The translations under genes and the position numbers were made by a program. A stretch of 64,000 nt of DNA from Woeseiaceae bacterium (GTDB lineage: Bacteria; Pseudomonadota; Gammaproteobacteria; Steroidobacterales; Woeseiaceae), in NCBI GenBank assembly GCA_030066735.1, contig JASJBB010000061.1:1-64000 (forward strand). The letters are read 5' to 3'. The notes beneath the pieces are model-generated. The model saw nothing but the letters and a program-made list of their open reading frames with translations. It searched no databases and was not told the DNA's origin. Below, piece after piece: positions 24,893 to 36,074 of this stretch; the stretch's first letter is position 1; every line of letters starts with the position of its first letter.

Positions 24893-27800
24893 TTAGTTAA
24901 ACCGGATGTCGAGGCCGAGGCGAATCTCCCACAGTGAACGGAAAGTCTGTACGTCCGAAACGCTGCGAGGCGTGAAGTCCTCGTAGATGTACTGACCGGT
25001 GGGTGTCAGGCCGTCGACGTCAACCACGTCTCGCGAGAAGAAGCTGGAGTCGTACTGCCAGCCCCAATCGTCGTTGAGCAGGTTCGTGAAGTTGTAGATC
25101 TTCACGAACGCGCGGGCCTTGAGCTCCGGCATGCCCAGCGGAATTTCCTGGTCGATGCGCAGATCGAGGCGCGAACTGCTGTGCGAGTCGATCGAGTTGC
25201 GCGAGACGAACTGGCCGCCTTTGAGACCTCTCTTGCGAGTCCAGTCCAGGAACTCCGTTACCGGGAAGTTCGGGTCATAGACCACGTTCGGGTCGTTCGG
25301 GCCGTCCGGCACGTACAGCAGGTGACGACGTGAACGGCCTGTCTGGAGGACGTCATCGGAGTCGATCGTGTACGAGTTCGGCTGGCCTTCGCTGTAGTAA
25401 CCCATCAGCGTGAAGCGCGTCATGTTGTCGCCAAAGAGCTCGTTTGCGTAGCTAAGACGCATCGTCAAGCGGTTGCGAACGACGTAGTTCGACGGGCCCG
25501 GGCCCGGGAAGTTGATGTCGTTCGTCGCCAGGTTGTCGAAGCTGCTGCCCGCCGTGAACGAGGTCATCGGGCTGACGTCTCTCGCATCGGTCCAGGCATA
25601 GCCCAGCAGCGCGTCGAGACCGAAGTCCCAGCTCTTCTGGAACACGGCCGAGATGACGTGCGCCCGGCTCGTCCGGCTCGTGTTCGTCAACATCAGGTTG
25701 CCTTCACCGCGACCTGGAACGGACTGATAGATGGGCGCGCCGACGATCGTCTGGCCGACAATCTCCTGCGTAACGTCGCGGTAGATCGCGCCCTTCTTCA
25801 ACTCGGTGTACATGTAGTCGAAGTCGGCCGTGATACCGCCCCACGGCATCTCCCACGTGCCGCCCAACGCGTACTTCCATTCGCGCGGCTGCTCGTAGTT
25901 CGGGTCGATCAGGTTGTTGAAGAACGTCGAACCGTTGGCTGGGCCGGCAGCCGCAACCTGGTCGAACAGCTCTTGCGGGATCTGGCCGCCCGGCGTACCG
26001 GGAATCAGCGGCAGGTAGTCCGCTCCGTTCGGGTCCAGTACCTGGCTGTTACCGAAGTAGTTGCCGCGAACCTGGACGTTCGTCACACCGTCACGGCTCC
26101 AGGCGTTCGAGAGCCAGACGTTCGGGTTGCCGCCCGAGAACAGGCCAACGCCGCCACGCAGCGTGAGGTCGCCCGTGACGCCCCAGTTGAAACCGAGGCG
26201 CGGCATCAGCACGCTCAGGCCGTCGAGGCCCGTGTCGTTGGGAGTTCCAATTGCGTTCGACAGGTTCTCGTTGAAGTTCGGCGAGTCATCGCTGCGGATC
26301 CAGTCGAAGCGCAGGCCGGCAACGAGCGTGAAGTCGTTGGTCGGGAAGTAGATCTCGTCCTGCACATACAGCGAGTGCTTCACGTTGGTGAAGTTGGCCG
26401 CCGCGTCGATCGGGTTGTTCGTTCCGCCGCCGCTGCCGTAATAGACGCGGCTCGGGCGACCGAGCACGAACTTGTCGATACCGGAGGTGCCGCAACCGAG
26501 CGCCAGGATGTCGTCGTGACGCTCCTGCGCCGTCAGCGCGTCGCAGGCCGGGTCATTACCGGACGAATCGTCCCAGTAATCCCACTCGCCGCCACGAGAG
26601 TGCTGCACGAAGATGTTGAACACTTCGAGCTCTTCGCGCTCGTAGCCTGCCGAGAACACGTGGTCGCCGGCCAGCCACTTACCGGACAGCTTGAGCAGCG
26701 ACGCGTCGGTGAACAGGCGGTTGGCCTGGCGCGAGTCGTCGGCGCCGAGGTAGACCGTATTCCCGTCGATTTCGATCTGGTGGTCGCCAACGTCCTTGGG
26801 ACCTACCGTCACCTGCGAGTCGTTCATGCGCGTGTCGGTGTAGTAGATCTGCGTCGAGAACGCGTCGGTCCACTGCGAGTCGAGCCACACCGTCGTCGTC
26901 TTGGACTCGGAACCTTTCACGTAGAAGTGATTGGCGAACTCGAACTCATCCGGGTCGGAGTCGGACGAGCGGGTCTGGAAGCCGTCGTAGTAATTGTAGA
27001 TACCGGTCAACGCGTGCGAGTCGCTGATCTGCCAGTCGAGACGCACGAGGTAGTTTTCGGTCTCCTGCGCGCCGTTACCGGGCTGACCGCCCGTGTCGTA
27101 ACCGTAGTTTGCCTGGGAGGCGTCAACGATGGTCTGGTAGTCCGCCTGCGAGAACCAGGGGCGCTCTTCGCCGTTACCCGAACCCGCGTAGCCTGCTGCG
27201 AGGAAACGCGGCTCTTCGGTCTCTTCGTAAGCGGCGAAGAAGTGCAGGCGATCCTTGAGGATCGGGCCGCCGATGCTGAAGCCGATCTTGTCGCGCCTGT
27301 AGTCTTCGCTCGAGATGTCCTGCCCGTCGAACTTGTCGTTGATCATGCTGTCGGTCGTGTACTCGTAGAACGCATTCGCCTGGAATTCGTTCTCACCGCG
27401 CTTGGTGACAGCGTTGACGTTACAGGCCGAAAAACCGCCGTAGTTGGTGTCGAACGGAGCAAGTTCGACCGACACCATCTGGATGGCGTCGTACGGGAAC
27501 GGCATGCCGGTCGCCGTGGAGTAACCGTTCGTGTTCAGTCCGAAGCGGTCGTTGTGGCTCACACCGTCCAGCGTGATGCTGTTGAAGCGCGGGTGCTTGC
27601 CGGCACAGTTGACCTGGAAGCCGTCTGCCTCGAGGTTCAGCCGCGGGTCGATCGTGTAGACATCTTTGATGTCGCGCGCGAACGCTACGGCGCTGTCGAG
27701 ATCCTGGAGGCCAAACGTTGCTGCCGGGCCAACCGCGGTCTCGATGATCTCCTGCGCCTGGCCGACCGTGACGATCTCCTCCATCGCGGGACGCAGGTTG

Positions 27801-28111
27801 ATCGCCAGGTTCAACGTGTCGCCCAGTGCGAGCGATGACACCTGGACCTGGTCCGCGCCATCGACGCTGACGACGTACGGGCCACCCGGCGCCAGGCTGG
27901 TTGCCAGGAACGTACCAGTCGAGTTCGTCTGGAACGGCCGTGAGATACCGGTGCGCGTATCGGTCACGACTACCGATGCGCCAACTACTGGGCTGCCGGC
28001 CTGGTCGAGAACCCTGCCACGAATGGCCGAGTCTGTCTCCTGGGCTTGCGCGAATGCCGGCAACAGCAAGATCGCAGCAAGCGGCAACAGCTTACTGAAC
28101 ATTCTCTTCAT
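24893..28111 (-). CDS. Large TonB-dependent receptor with carboxypeptidase-like regulatory domain (Oar-like)
   Basis: The true start is ATG 28111 (MKRMFSKLLPLAAILLLPAFAQAQ; AGAGGA upstream), giving 1072 residues. After the signal peptide, residues about 25-110 form a carboxypeptidase-regulatory-like beta domain (IRGRVLDQAGSPVVGASVVVTD). A plug follows (MEEIVTVGQAQEI, SITLDGVSHNDRFG), then a very large barrel ending in RLGLDIRFN. This architecture matches Oar/SusC-like receptors that handle large ligands such as oligopeptides, polysaccharides or DNA. Proximity to secreted phosphatases suggests a nucleic-acid or phosphoester ligand, an inference only. It is transcribed convergently toward the EEP gene. 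Confidence 0.88.
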   Translation of the reverse strand: MKRMFSKLLPLAAILLLPAFAQAQETDSAIRGRVLDQAGSPVVGASVVVTDTRTGISRPFQTNSTGTFLATSLAPGGPYVVSVDGADQVQVSSLALGDTLNLAINLRPAMEEIVTVGQAQEIIETAVGPAATFGLQDLDSAVAFARDIKDVYTIDPRLNLEADGFQVNCAGKHPRFNSITLDGVSHNDRFGLNTNGYSTATGMPFPYDAIQMVSVELAPFDTNYGGFSACNVNAVTKRGENEFQANAFYEYTTDSMINDKFDGQDISSEDYRRDKIGFSIGGPILKDRLHFFAAYEETEEPRFLAAGYAGSGNGEERPWFSQADYQTIVDASQANYGYDTGGQPGNGAQETENYLVRLDWQISDSHALTGIYNYYDGFQTRSSDSDPDEFEFANHFYVKGSESKTTTVWLDSQWTDAFSTQIYYTDTRMNDSQVTVGPKDVGDHQIEIDGNTVYLGADDSRQANRLFTDASLLKLSGKWLAGDHVFSAGYEREELEVFNIFVQHSRGGEWDYWDDSSGNDPACDALTAQERHDDILALGCGTSGIDKFVLGRPSRVYYGSGGGTNNPIDAAANFTNVKHSLYVQDEIYFPTNDFTLVAGLRFDWIRSDDSPNFNENLSNAIGTPNDTGLDGLSVLMPRLGFNWGVTGDLTLRGGVGLFSGGNPNVWLSNAWSRDGVTNVQVRGNYFGNSQVLDPNGADYLPLIPGTPGGQIPQELFDQVAAAGPANGSTFFNNLIDPNYEQPREWKYALGGTWEMPWGGITADFDYMYTELKKGAIYRDVTQEIVGQTIVGAPIYQSVPGRGEGNLMLTNTSRTSRAHVISAVFQKSWDFGLDALLGYAWTDARDVSPMTSFTAGSSFDNLATNDINFPGPGPSNYVVRNRLTMRLSYANELFGDNMTRFTLMGYYSEGQPNSYTIDSDDVLQTGRSRRHLLYVPDGPNDPNVVYDPNFPVTEFLDWTRKRGLKGGQFVSRNSIDSHSSSRLDLRIDQEIPLGMPELKARAFVKIYNFTNLLNDDWGWQYDSSFFSRDVVDVDGLTPTGQYIYEDFTPRSVSDVQTFRSLWEIRLGLDIRFN

Positions 28112-28438
28112 CAGATTTCCTCTGCTTTCCGTTTTATACGAATCGTTTTTTCTTGGACGTGCCGCAGGACGTTGGAGCGTTGTCGGACAAATACAACAAA
28201 CGTCTCGAGCGGCAGACCGAGGATGCACAGTATTGTCGCTCTTTGAATACAACGTGACAAGGTTGTTACTGGCTTGTGACATTGCGGCAAGTGCCTACGT
28301 TCGTTGAGAATCTGCAGTCTGAAACGACGCCAAGCAATTGATTATTATTTAAAATTCACGGGTCGGACGCGACGGTCCACTGCGGCCGACTGGCCGGCGC
28401 CATAATGTTGTTTTTTTACGACACGGGGCCGGCGGGCA
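28112..28438. other. Intergenic region of 327 bases without a gene
   Basis: Between the large receptor and the 5'-nucleotidase gene no coding sequence of credible length or composition was seen. The half nearest the receptor holds its ribosome site and a candidate promoter at 28232-28260. Around 28336-28363 there is an AT-rich run (ATTATTATTTAAAATT) unlike the flanking GC-rich DNA. Beyond it are short GC-rich inverted repeats (CGGCC/GGCCG) that might form a weak terminator for the nucleotidase, but no T-run follows on the correct strand. Confidence 0.5.
28232..28260 (-). promoter_or_regulatory. Candidate sigma-70 promoter for the large TonB receptor
   Basis: On the minus strand TTGTCA (5 of 6 to the -35 consensus) and GACAAT (4 of 6 to the -10) are separated by exactly 17 bases. 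Transcription would start about 115 bases before the ATG, leaving a long leader. Confidence 0.4.
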
Positions 28439-30052
28439 CTATCCGGCAAAACATTGCGCATCCGGTCCTTCGTGGACCTCGATTCGAGGCGTCGCAGGAT
28501 CCACCGGCTCCCCTACGGTCTGGCCTGCTCCCTGCGCTCGCAGGATCGCATCGAGCACAAGATACTTCAGCTCAGCCCCGGTCCTCGAACCCTGCCGACC
28601 TGCGGGCAACTGGTAACCGTCGCCGCCCCTGTAAAGAAAATCCGGCAATACGAGCGTGTAGTCACGGTCGTCGATGATCTCGCTCCAGCCTCCGCGACCC
28701 GGGACCTGCAAACTCACGATCCTCGACAGCGACTCGCGACTTTGATCCACGCACAGCCGAAATCCGGAGATTTGCGGGAAGTAGCCCTGGCTCGAACCGT
28801 CACCGCGGAAACCGGCTTCCATCAGCTGCCGGAACTCCGCGCCGGACACGGTCACGTAGCGCAGGAAAGACGAGAACCCGAACGTTCGCGCGATGTCCTC
28901 GAACGTAATGTCGTTCGCGACGTAATCGTCAATGCGCAGCGAGCCGCTGTTGATGAACGCGAAGTCCGCGACCGGTTCTCCGAACGCGCCCCGCATCTGG
29001 TCGACGATGAAGTTGGCCCACGCGGCCTCGCGCGTACGGACGGTTTCCTCGGTTGCATCCATGGGAAATGCCGCGGCGCCAACCCGCGCCTCGAGAAACG
29101 GGAACTTCTCAAGCAGGCGCTTGCGCCACTTTTCATCGAGCACCGCATAATCGGGATCCGGCGCAATGCCCGTGCCGAGTTCGATGACGTCGGTTGCAAC
29201 CAGCGGCAATCCGTCCGCGTCGAAATCCAGGTCGATGCGCCAGATAACCCTGGCATTCGACGCACCTTTCATGACGGGCGCCTGCGTTGCGTTACCGGGA
29301 ACGAACTGCGGTTCATGCTCATGACCGCCAACGATGAAAGCGAGCCGCGGGTAGTCACGCTTGAGCTTCGCCATCCGGGCGTCTGTCCACAGGTGCACGT
29401 GTGTAATGCCGATGATCGCGTCCACGCCCTGCTCGTCGAGTGCCGCTATCGTACGCTCGGCCACCGCCAGGTAATCCGGATCGGTGGGCACGTAGTCACG
29501 GTCGTTGCCACCGTCGTTGGCATGCAGCGTCACCGAGAAAACGCCGATTCTCCTGCCAGCGGCTGCGAAGACGAAGGCGCTGCGCAACGCGTCGTCAACC
29601 GCCGCGTCGCCGGTCCGGAAGACCACATTGTCGCTGACCCAGTCGAACGTAGAGGCGCTGACTGCATTGACCAGTGACTCGGGCGTGCGCCGGTCGAACT
29701 CGTGGTTGCCGAGCGTCACGTACATCGGCGCCAGCGCGTCCAGGTAGTTCATGGCGTCGACCATTTGCAGGCCGTTCCAGAGCTGGCTCTCGAGCGACGG
29801 ATAGAGAAAATCTCCACCGTGCGTAATGTGCACCTCGCGGCCCTCTGCCTGCAGGTCCTTTATCAGCGTCACCACCCGGCCGAAACCGCCGCGCGCGCCG
29901 TCCTCGACGGCGCCAACGCGATAGGTGTCGTTGAGATGCAGAAAGGTCAGTCCCGTTGGCGTGTCTGCAGTAGACTGAGCAGTCGCGGCGCAAGCCGAAA
30001 CTACAAGTAGTACTGCAAGCAGGAAGCCCGAAATGCCGAATCGTTTGTTCAT
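28439..30052 (-). CDS. Secreted 5'-nucleotidase / bifunctional metallophosphatase
   Basis: The start at ATG 30052 gives a signal peptide (MNKRFGISGFLLAVLLVVSACAATAQ, with a possible lipobox VSAC) and 537 residues. The N-terminal metallophosphatase domain shows HLNDTYRVG, THGGDFLYPS, TLGNHEFDRR, ITHVHLW and GGHEHE. The C-terminal 5'-nucleotidase domain shows NSGSLRIDDYVANDITFEDI. It should release nucleosides or other products from nucleotides in the periplasm or outside the cell. The start overlaps the start of the divergent phosphatase gene by 20 bases, an unusual head-to-head arrangement. No Shine-Dalgarno box is visible. Confidence 0.88.
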   Translation of the reverse strand: MNKRFGISGFLLAVLLVVSACAATAQSTADTPTGLTFLHLNDTYRVGAVEDGARGGFGRVVTLIKDLQAEGREVHITHGGDFLYPSLESQLWNGLQMVDAMNYLDALAPMYVTLGNHEFDRRTPESLVNAVSASTFDWVSDNVVFRTGDAAVDDALRSAFVFAAAGRRIGVFSVTLHANDGGNDRDYVPTDPDYLAVAERTIAALDEQGVDAIIGITHVHLWTDARMAKLKRDYPRLAFIVGGHEHEPQFVPGNATQAPVMKGASNARVIWRIDLDFDADGLPLVATDVIELGTGIAPDPDYAVLDEKWRKRLLEKFPFLEARVGAAAFPMDATEETVRTREAAWANFIVDQMRGAFGEPVADFAFINSGSLRIDDYVANDITFEDIARTFGFSSFLRYVTVSGAEFRQLMEAGFRGDGSSQGYFPQISGFRLCVDQSRESLSRIVSLQVPGRGGWSEIIDDRDYTLVLPDFLYRGGDGYQLPAGRQGSRTGAELKYLVLDAILRAQGAGQTVGEPVDPATPRIEVHEGPDAQCFAG

Positions 30053-30833
30053 CGTTTTTGTTGCCAGTCTGCTCGGCGCCGCGTGCACGACGCAGTCGGT
30101 GACGCATTCACCCGAAGACGACCTCGGTATCCTCTGGGTGAAGCATGCCGCCGAATACCCGGCGATCACGAGGCAAGTCTACCAGTCTGCGCAACAGGAC
30201 CTCGATGCATTTATCGCCGACGAAAGCTGGACCGCGATGCCGGGTCATCCCGTCGACACGTCCCTGCCGCCGGCCGTAATTCTCGACGTTGACGAAACCG
30301 TCGTCAGCAACGTCGACTTCCAGCTCGCGTTCGAGCGGCCATTTACCAACCGCAAGATGTACGACTATTTCCAGGAACACGATGCTATCCCGGTCGCCGG
30401 CGTCGTCGAGTTCGTCGCCGCCGCGCGCGCCGCCGGCGTGACGGCGTTCTTCGTCACCAACCGCCCCTGCGAGCGCATCGAAGGCGTGCCCGGCGACTGC
30501 CCGCAGAAAGACTGGACGATCGGGGAGCTGCGCTCGATCGGCATCGAGACCGATGCCGATCACGTTTTGCTCGCCGACGAGCAGGGCTGGGACCGCGCCA
30601 AGATCGCGCGCCGCGAGCACGTCGCCGAGAACTACCGTGTCATCATGCTGTTTGGCGACGACCTCGGCGACTTTTCGCCGTGCGTCCGCAGGACGCTGTA
30701 CGGCCCCTGCACCGAGCCCGCGACGAAGGAGAGCCGCGCGCAGATCATCGAAGAGCACAGCGAGCGCTGGGGACACGGCTGGTACATTCTGCCCGGACCG
30801 ATGCACGGGTCCTGGACGTCGTTTGCTGAGTGA
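30033..30833 (+). CDS. HAD-family acid phosphatase lipoprotein, e(P4)-like
   Basis: This 266-residue lipoprotein (MPNRLFIVFVASLLGAAC; AGGAAG six bases upstream of ATG) belongs to the class C acid phosphatase/5'-nucleotidase group related to the outer-membrane e(P4) protein. HAD motifs are ILDVDETVVSN (nucleophile Asp and DxD), AFFVTNRPCE, and LFGDDLGDF near residue 212. Such enzymes dephosphorylate NMN, AMP and other nucleotides at the cell surface so that nucleosides can be imported. With the divergent 5'-nucleotidase it forms a secreted phosphatase pair. A palindromic repeat follows the stop. Confidence 0.88.
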   Translation: MPNRLFIVFVASLLGAACTTQSVTHSPEDDLGILWVKHAAEYPAITRQVYQSAQQDLDAFIADESWTAMPGHPVDTSLPPAVILDVDETVVSNVDFQLAFERPFTNRKMYDYFQEHDAIPVAGVVEFVAAARAAGVTAFFVTNRPCERIEGVPGDCPQKDWTIGELRSIGIETDADHVLLADEQGWDRAKIARREHVAENYRVIMLFGDDLGDFSPCVRRTLYGPCTEPATKESRAQIIEEHSERWGHGWYILPGPMHGSWTSFAE

Positions 30834-30837
30834 CGGC

Positions 30838-30928
30838 ACGTCGTTGCGAGCCCGAAGGGCGCGGCAACCTCTTGATATTGTGGTAAATTCAACGGATTGC
30901 TTCGTCGCTGCGCTGCTCGCAATGACGT
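30838..30928. repeat. Palindromic MITE-like repeat, CGTCATTGCGAG type
   Basis: The 91-base element has inverted ends: ACGTCGTTGCGAGC on the left and the complement of ACGTCATTGCGAGC on the right. The right arm continues as the widely seen pattern ...GAAGCAATCC. The centre (TTGATATTGTGGTAAATTCAAC) is AT-rich. It occupies most of the gap between the phosphatase and the pyrimidine operon. No transposase is nearby, so if mobile it is non-autonomous. Confidence 0.65.
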
Positions 30929-30953
30929 AGTCTGCCAATAAGGGGGAAGAACG

Positions 30954-31824
30954 ATGGCGAAAGTGAAATGCGGCCTCATCCAGATGTCGCTCAAGGGTGA
31001 TGGGGCAATGGAGCCCGATGCCATTCGCGACGCGATGATCGAGGCACATATCCCGTACATCGAGGATGCCGCCAGCCAGGGCGTGCAGGTCCTCTGCTTC
31101 CAGGAAGTCTTCACGCAGCCGTATTTCTGCCCGAGCCAGGACAGGAAGTGGTACGCCGCCGCCGAATCGATCCCCGACGGCCACACGACGTCACTCATGC
31201 GCGAGTACGCGAAGCAGCACAACATGGTCATCGTGGTGCCGATTTACGAGGAAGAAATGCCGGGCGTGTACTACAACACGGCGGCCGTGATCGACGCCGA
31301 CGGATCCTTCCTCGGCAAGTATCGCAAGACCCATATCCCGCAGGTCGACCCCGGCTTTTACGAAAAGTTTTTCTTCAAACCGGGCGATTCGGGCTGGCCG
31401 GTATTCGACACGGCCTACCTGAAACTGGGCGTATACATCTGCTATGACCGGCACTTCCCCGAAGGCTGGCGCGCGCTCGCGCTGAATGGCGCCGAGTACA
31501 TCGTCAATCCGTCGGCGACGGTTGCAGGGCTGAGCAAGTACCTCTGGGAGCTCGAACAACCGGCATCGGCGGCCGCCAACGGCGTCTTTATCGGCGCGAT
31601 CAACCGGGTCGGGTCGGAAGAGCCCTGGGCAACGTCCCACGACATGGGCGAGTTCTACGGTTCCAGCTACATCGTCAACCCGCGCGGTACGATCGAGGCA
31701 CAGGCGAGCTACGGCGACGACGAACTGCTGGTGCACGAGATCGATCTCGACATGGTGCGCGAGGTTCGCAACACCTGGCAGTTCTTCCGCGATCGTCGCC
31801 CCGAAACCTACGGTCCGCTCACGG

Positions 31825-31832
<8 letters not shown>
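30954..31832 (+). CDS. Beta-ureidopropionase / N-carbamoyl amidase (nitrilase family)
   Basis: The 292-residue nitrilase-superfamily protein has the catalytic triad in order: Glu in CFQEVFTQPYF, Lys in GKYRKTHIPQ, and Cys in VYICYDRHFPEGWR. It closely follows the beta-ureidopropionase/N-carbamoylputrescine amidase pattern. As first gene of an operon with dihydropyrimidinase and PreTA, the fitting reaction is hydrolysis of N-carbamoyl-beta-alanine (or the beta-aminoisobutyrate analogue) to beta-alanine, CO2 and ammonia, the last step of reductive pyrimidine breakdown. GGGGGAAG precedes the ATG. It overlaps the permease gene by eight bases. Confidence 0.9.
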
Positions 31833-34742
<2,910 letters not shown>

Positions 34743-34754
34743 AGCGCCGACCCC

Positions 34755-36074
34755 ATGGCCAGCCATCCGGACATTCGCTCCCACCGGCTCGACGCGGCCG
34801 AGATCGACCGGAATTTCGTCGACCTGCACCCGCCGCTCAAACGCTCCGAGGCGCTGATCGAGGCCGATCGCTGCTACTTCTGCTTTGACGCACCCTGTAC
34901 ACAGGCGTGCCCGACCGGCATCGACATCCCGGCGTTCATCCAGAAGATCCGCTCGGACAACATCCGCGGCTCGGCCCGCACGATTCTCCAGGAAAACATC
35001 ATGGGTGGCATGTGCGCGCGCGTATGCCCGACCGAGGTGCTGTGCGAGGAGGCCTGCGTGCGCAACACGCATGAAGACAAGCCGGTCGAGATCGGGTTGC
35101 TGCAACGCTACGCCACCGACCCGGTCATCGACGCCGGCACGCAGCTCTTCGCGCGTGCGCCGGCCACCGGCAAGCGAGTGGCCGTGGTCGGCGGTGGGCC
35201 CGCCGGGCTCTCCTGTGCGCACCGGCTCGCGATGCTGGGTCATGACGTCAAGGTATTCAACCGCGACCCGAAGCGCGGCGGTCTCAACGAATACGGCATT
35301 GCCGCCTACAAGACGGTTGACGACTTCGCCCAGAAAGAAATCGAGTACATCCTTGCGATTGGCGGCATCGAATTCGAGGACGGCGTGGCGCTCGGCAAGG
35401 ATTTTTCAATGGCTGCACTGCGCGATGCCTACGACGCCGTGTTCCTCGGCATTGGTCTCGCGCTCGTCAACGACCTCAAGATCGACAATGAGGATCTGCC
35501 CGGCGTCGAAAATGCCATCGACTACATTGCGCAACTGCGCCAGGCCGGGGACAAGTCGACGTTGCCCGTCGGCCGCAACGTCATTGTTATCGGCGGCGGC
35601 ATGACGGCGATCGACATTGCCGTGCAGTCCAGGCGACTCGGCGCCGAAAACGTCGACATCGTGTACCGGCGCGGACCGGACGACATGAGCGCGTCGGAGT
35701 TCGAGCAGCAGCTCGCGCGAACCAGCGGCGTATCCGTGCACCACTGGCTGCACCCCAAGGCCATGCATGGCGCCGGGCACGTCGAGTCCGTCGAGTTCGA
35801 CAAAAACGGTCAGCCCGTGACCATGCCGGCCGACGTGGTCTTCAAGGCGATCGGCCAGCGGCTGGCCGACAGGGAACTCGCCGGCGAACTCAGGGGTATC
35901 GACCTCGACTACGGCCGTATCCTTGTCGACGAAGACCAGGCGACCTCGCTGCCCGGCGTCTGGGCCGGGGGTGACTGCGTGCTAGGCGGCGACGACCTGA
36001 CGGTGAGCGCCGTGCAGCACGGCAAGATAGCCGCGCTCGCGATCGACCGCCACCTGGGAGGCAAGAATGGCTGA
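34755..36074 (+). CDS. preT: NAD-dependent dihydropyrimidine dehydrogenase, subunit PreT
   Basis: PreT is the FAD/FeS subunit that takes electrons from NADH for the reduction of uracil and thymine by PreA. The 439-residue protein has an N-terminal alpha-helical FeS domain with CYFCFDAPCTQACPTGIDIP and GGMCARVCPTEVLCEEAC. The FAD site VAVVGGGPAGLSCAHRLA and the NAD site NVIVIGGGMTAIDIAVQ follow, then the terminal GVWAGGDCVLGGDDLTVSAV. It is related to the N-terminal half of the mammalian single-chain enzyme. It overlaps preA by eight bases. Confidence 0.94.
   Translation: MASHPDIRSHRLDAAEIDRNFVDLHPPLKRSEALIEADRCYFCFDAPCTQACPTGIDIPAFIQKIRSDNIRGSARTILQENIMGGMCARVCPTEVLCEEACVRNTHEDKPVEIGLLQRYATDPVIDAGTQLFARAPATGKRVAVVGGGPAGLSCAHRLAMLGHDVKVFNRDPKRGGLNEYGIAAYKTVDDFAQKEIEYILAIGGIEFEDGVALGKDFSMAALRDAYDAVFLGIGLALVNDLKIDNEDLPGVENAIDYIAQLRQAGDKSTLPVGRNVIVIGGGMTAIDIAVQSRRLGAENVDIVYRRGPDDMSASEFEQQLARTSGVSVHHWLHPKAMHGAGHVESVEFDKNGQPVTMPADVVFKAIGQRLADRELAGELRGIDLDYGRILVDEDQATSLPGVWAGGDCVLGGDDLTVSAVQHGKIAALAIDRHLGGKNG

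Noticed and set aside
28380-28438. Terminator for the 5'-nucleotidase gene
   Set aside because: Short GC-rich inverted repeats are present but the T-run is on the wrong strand.
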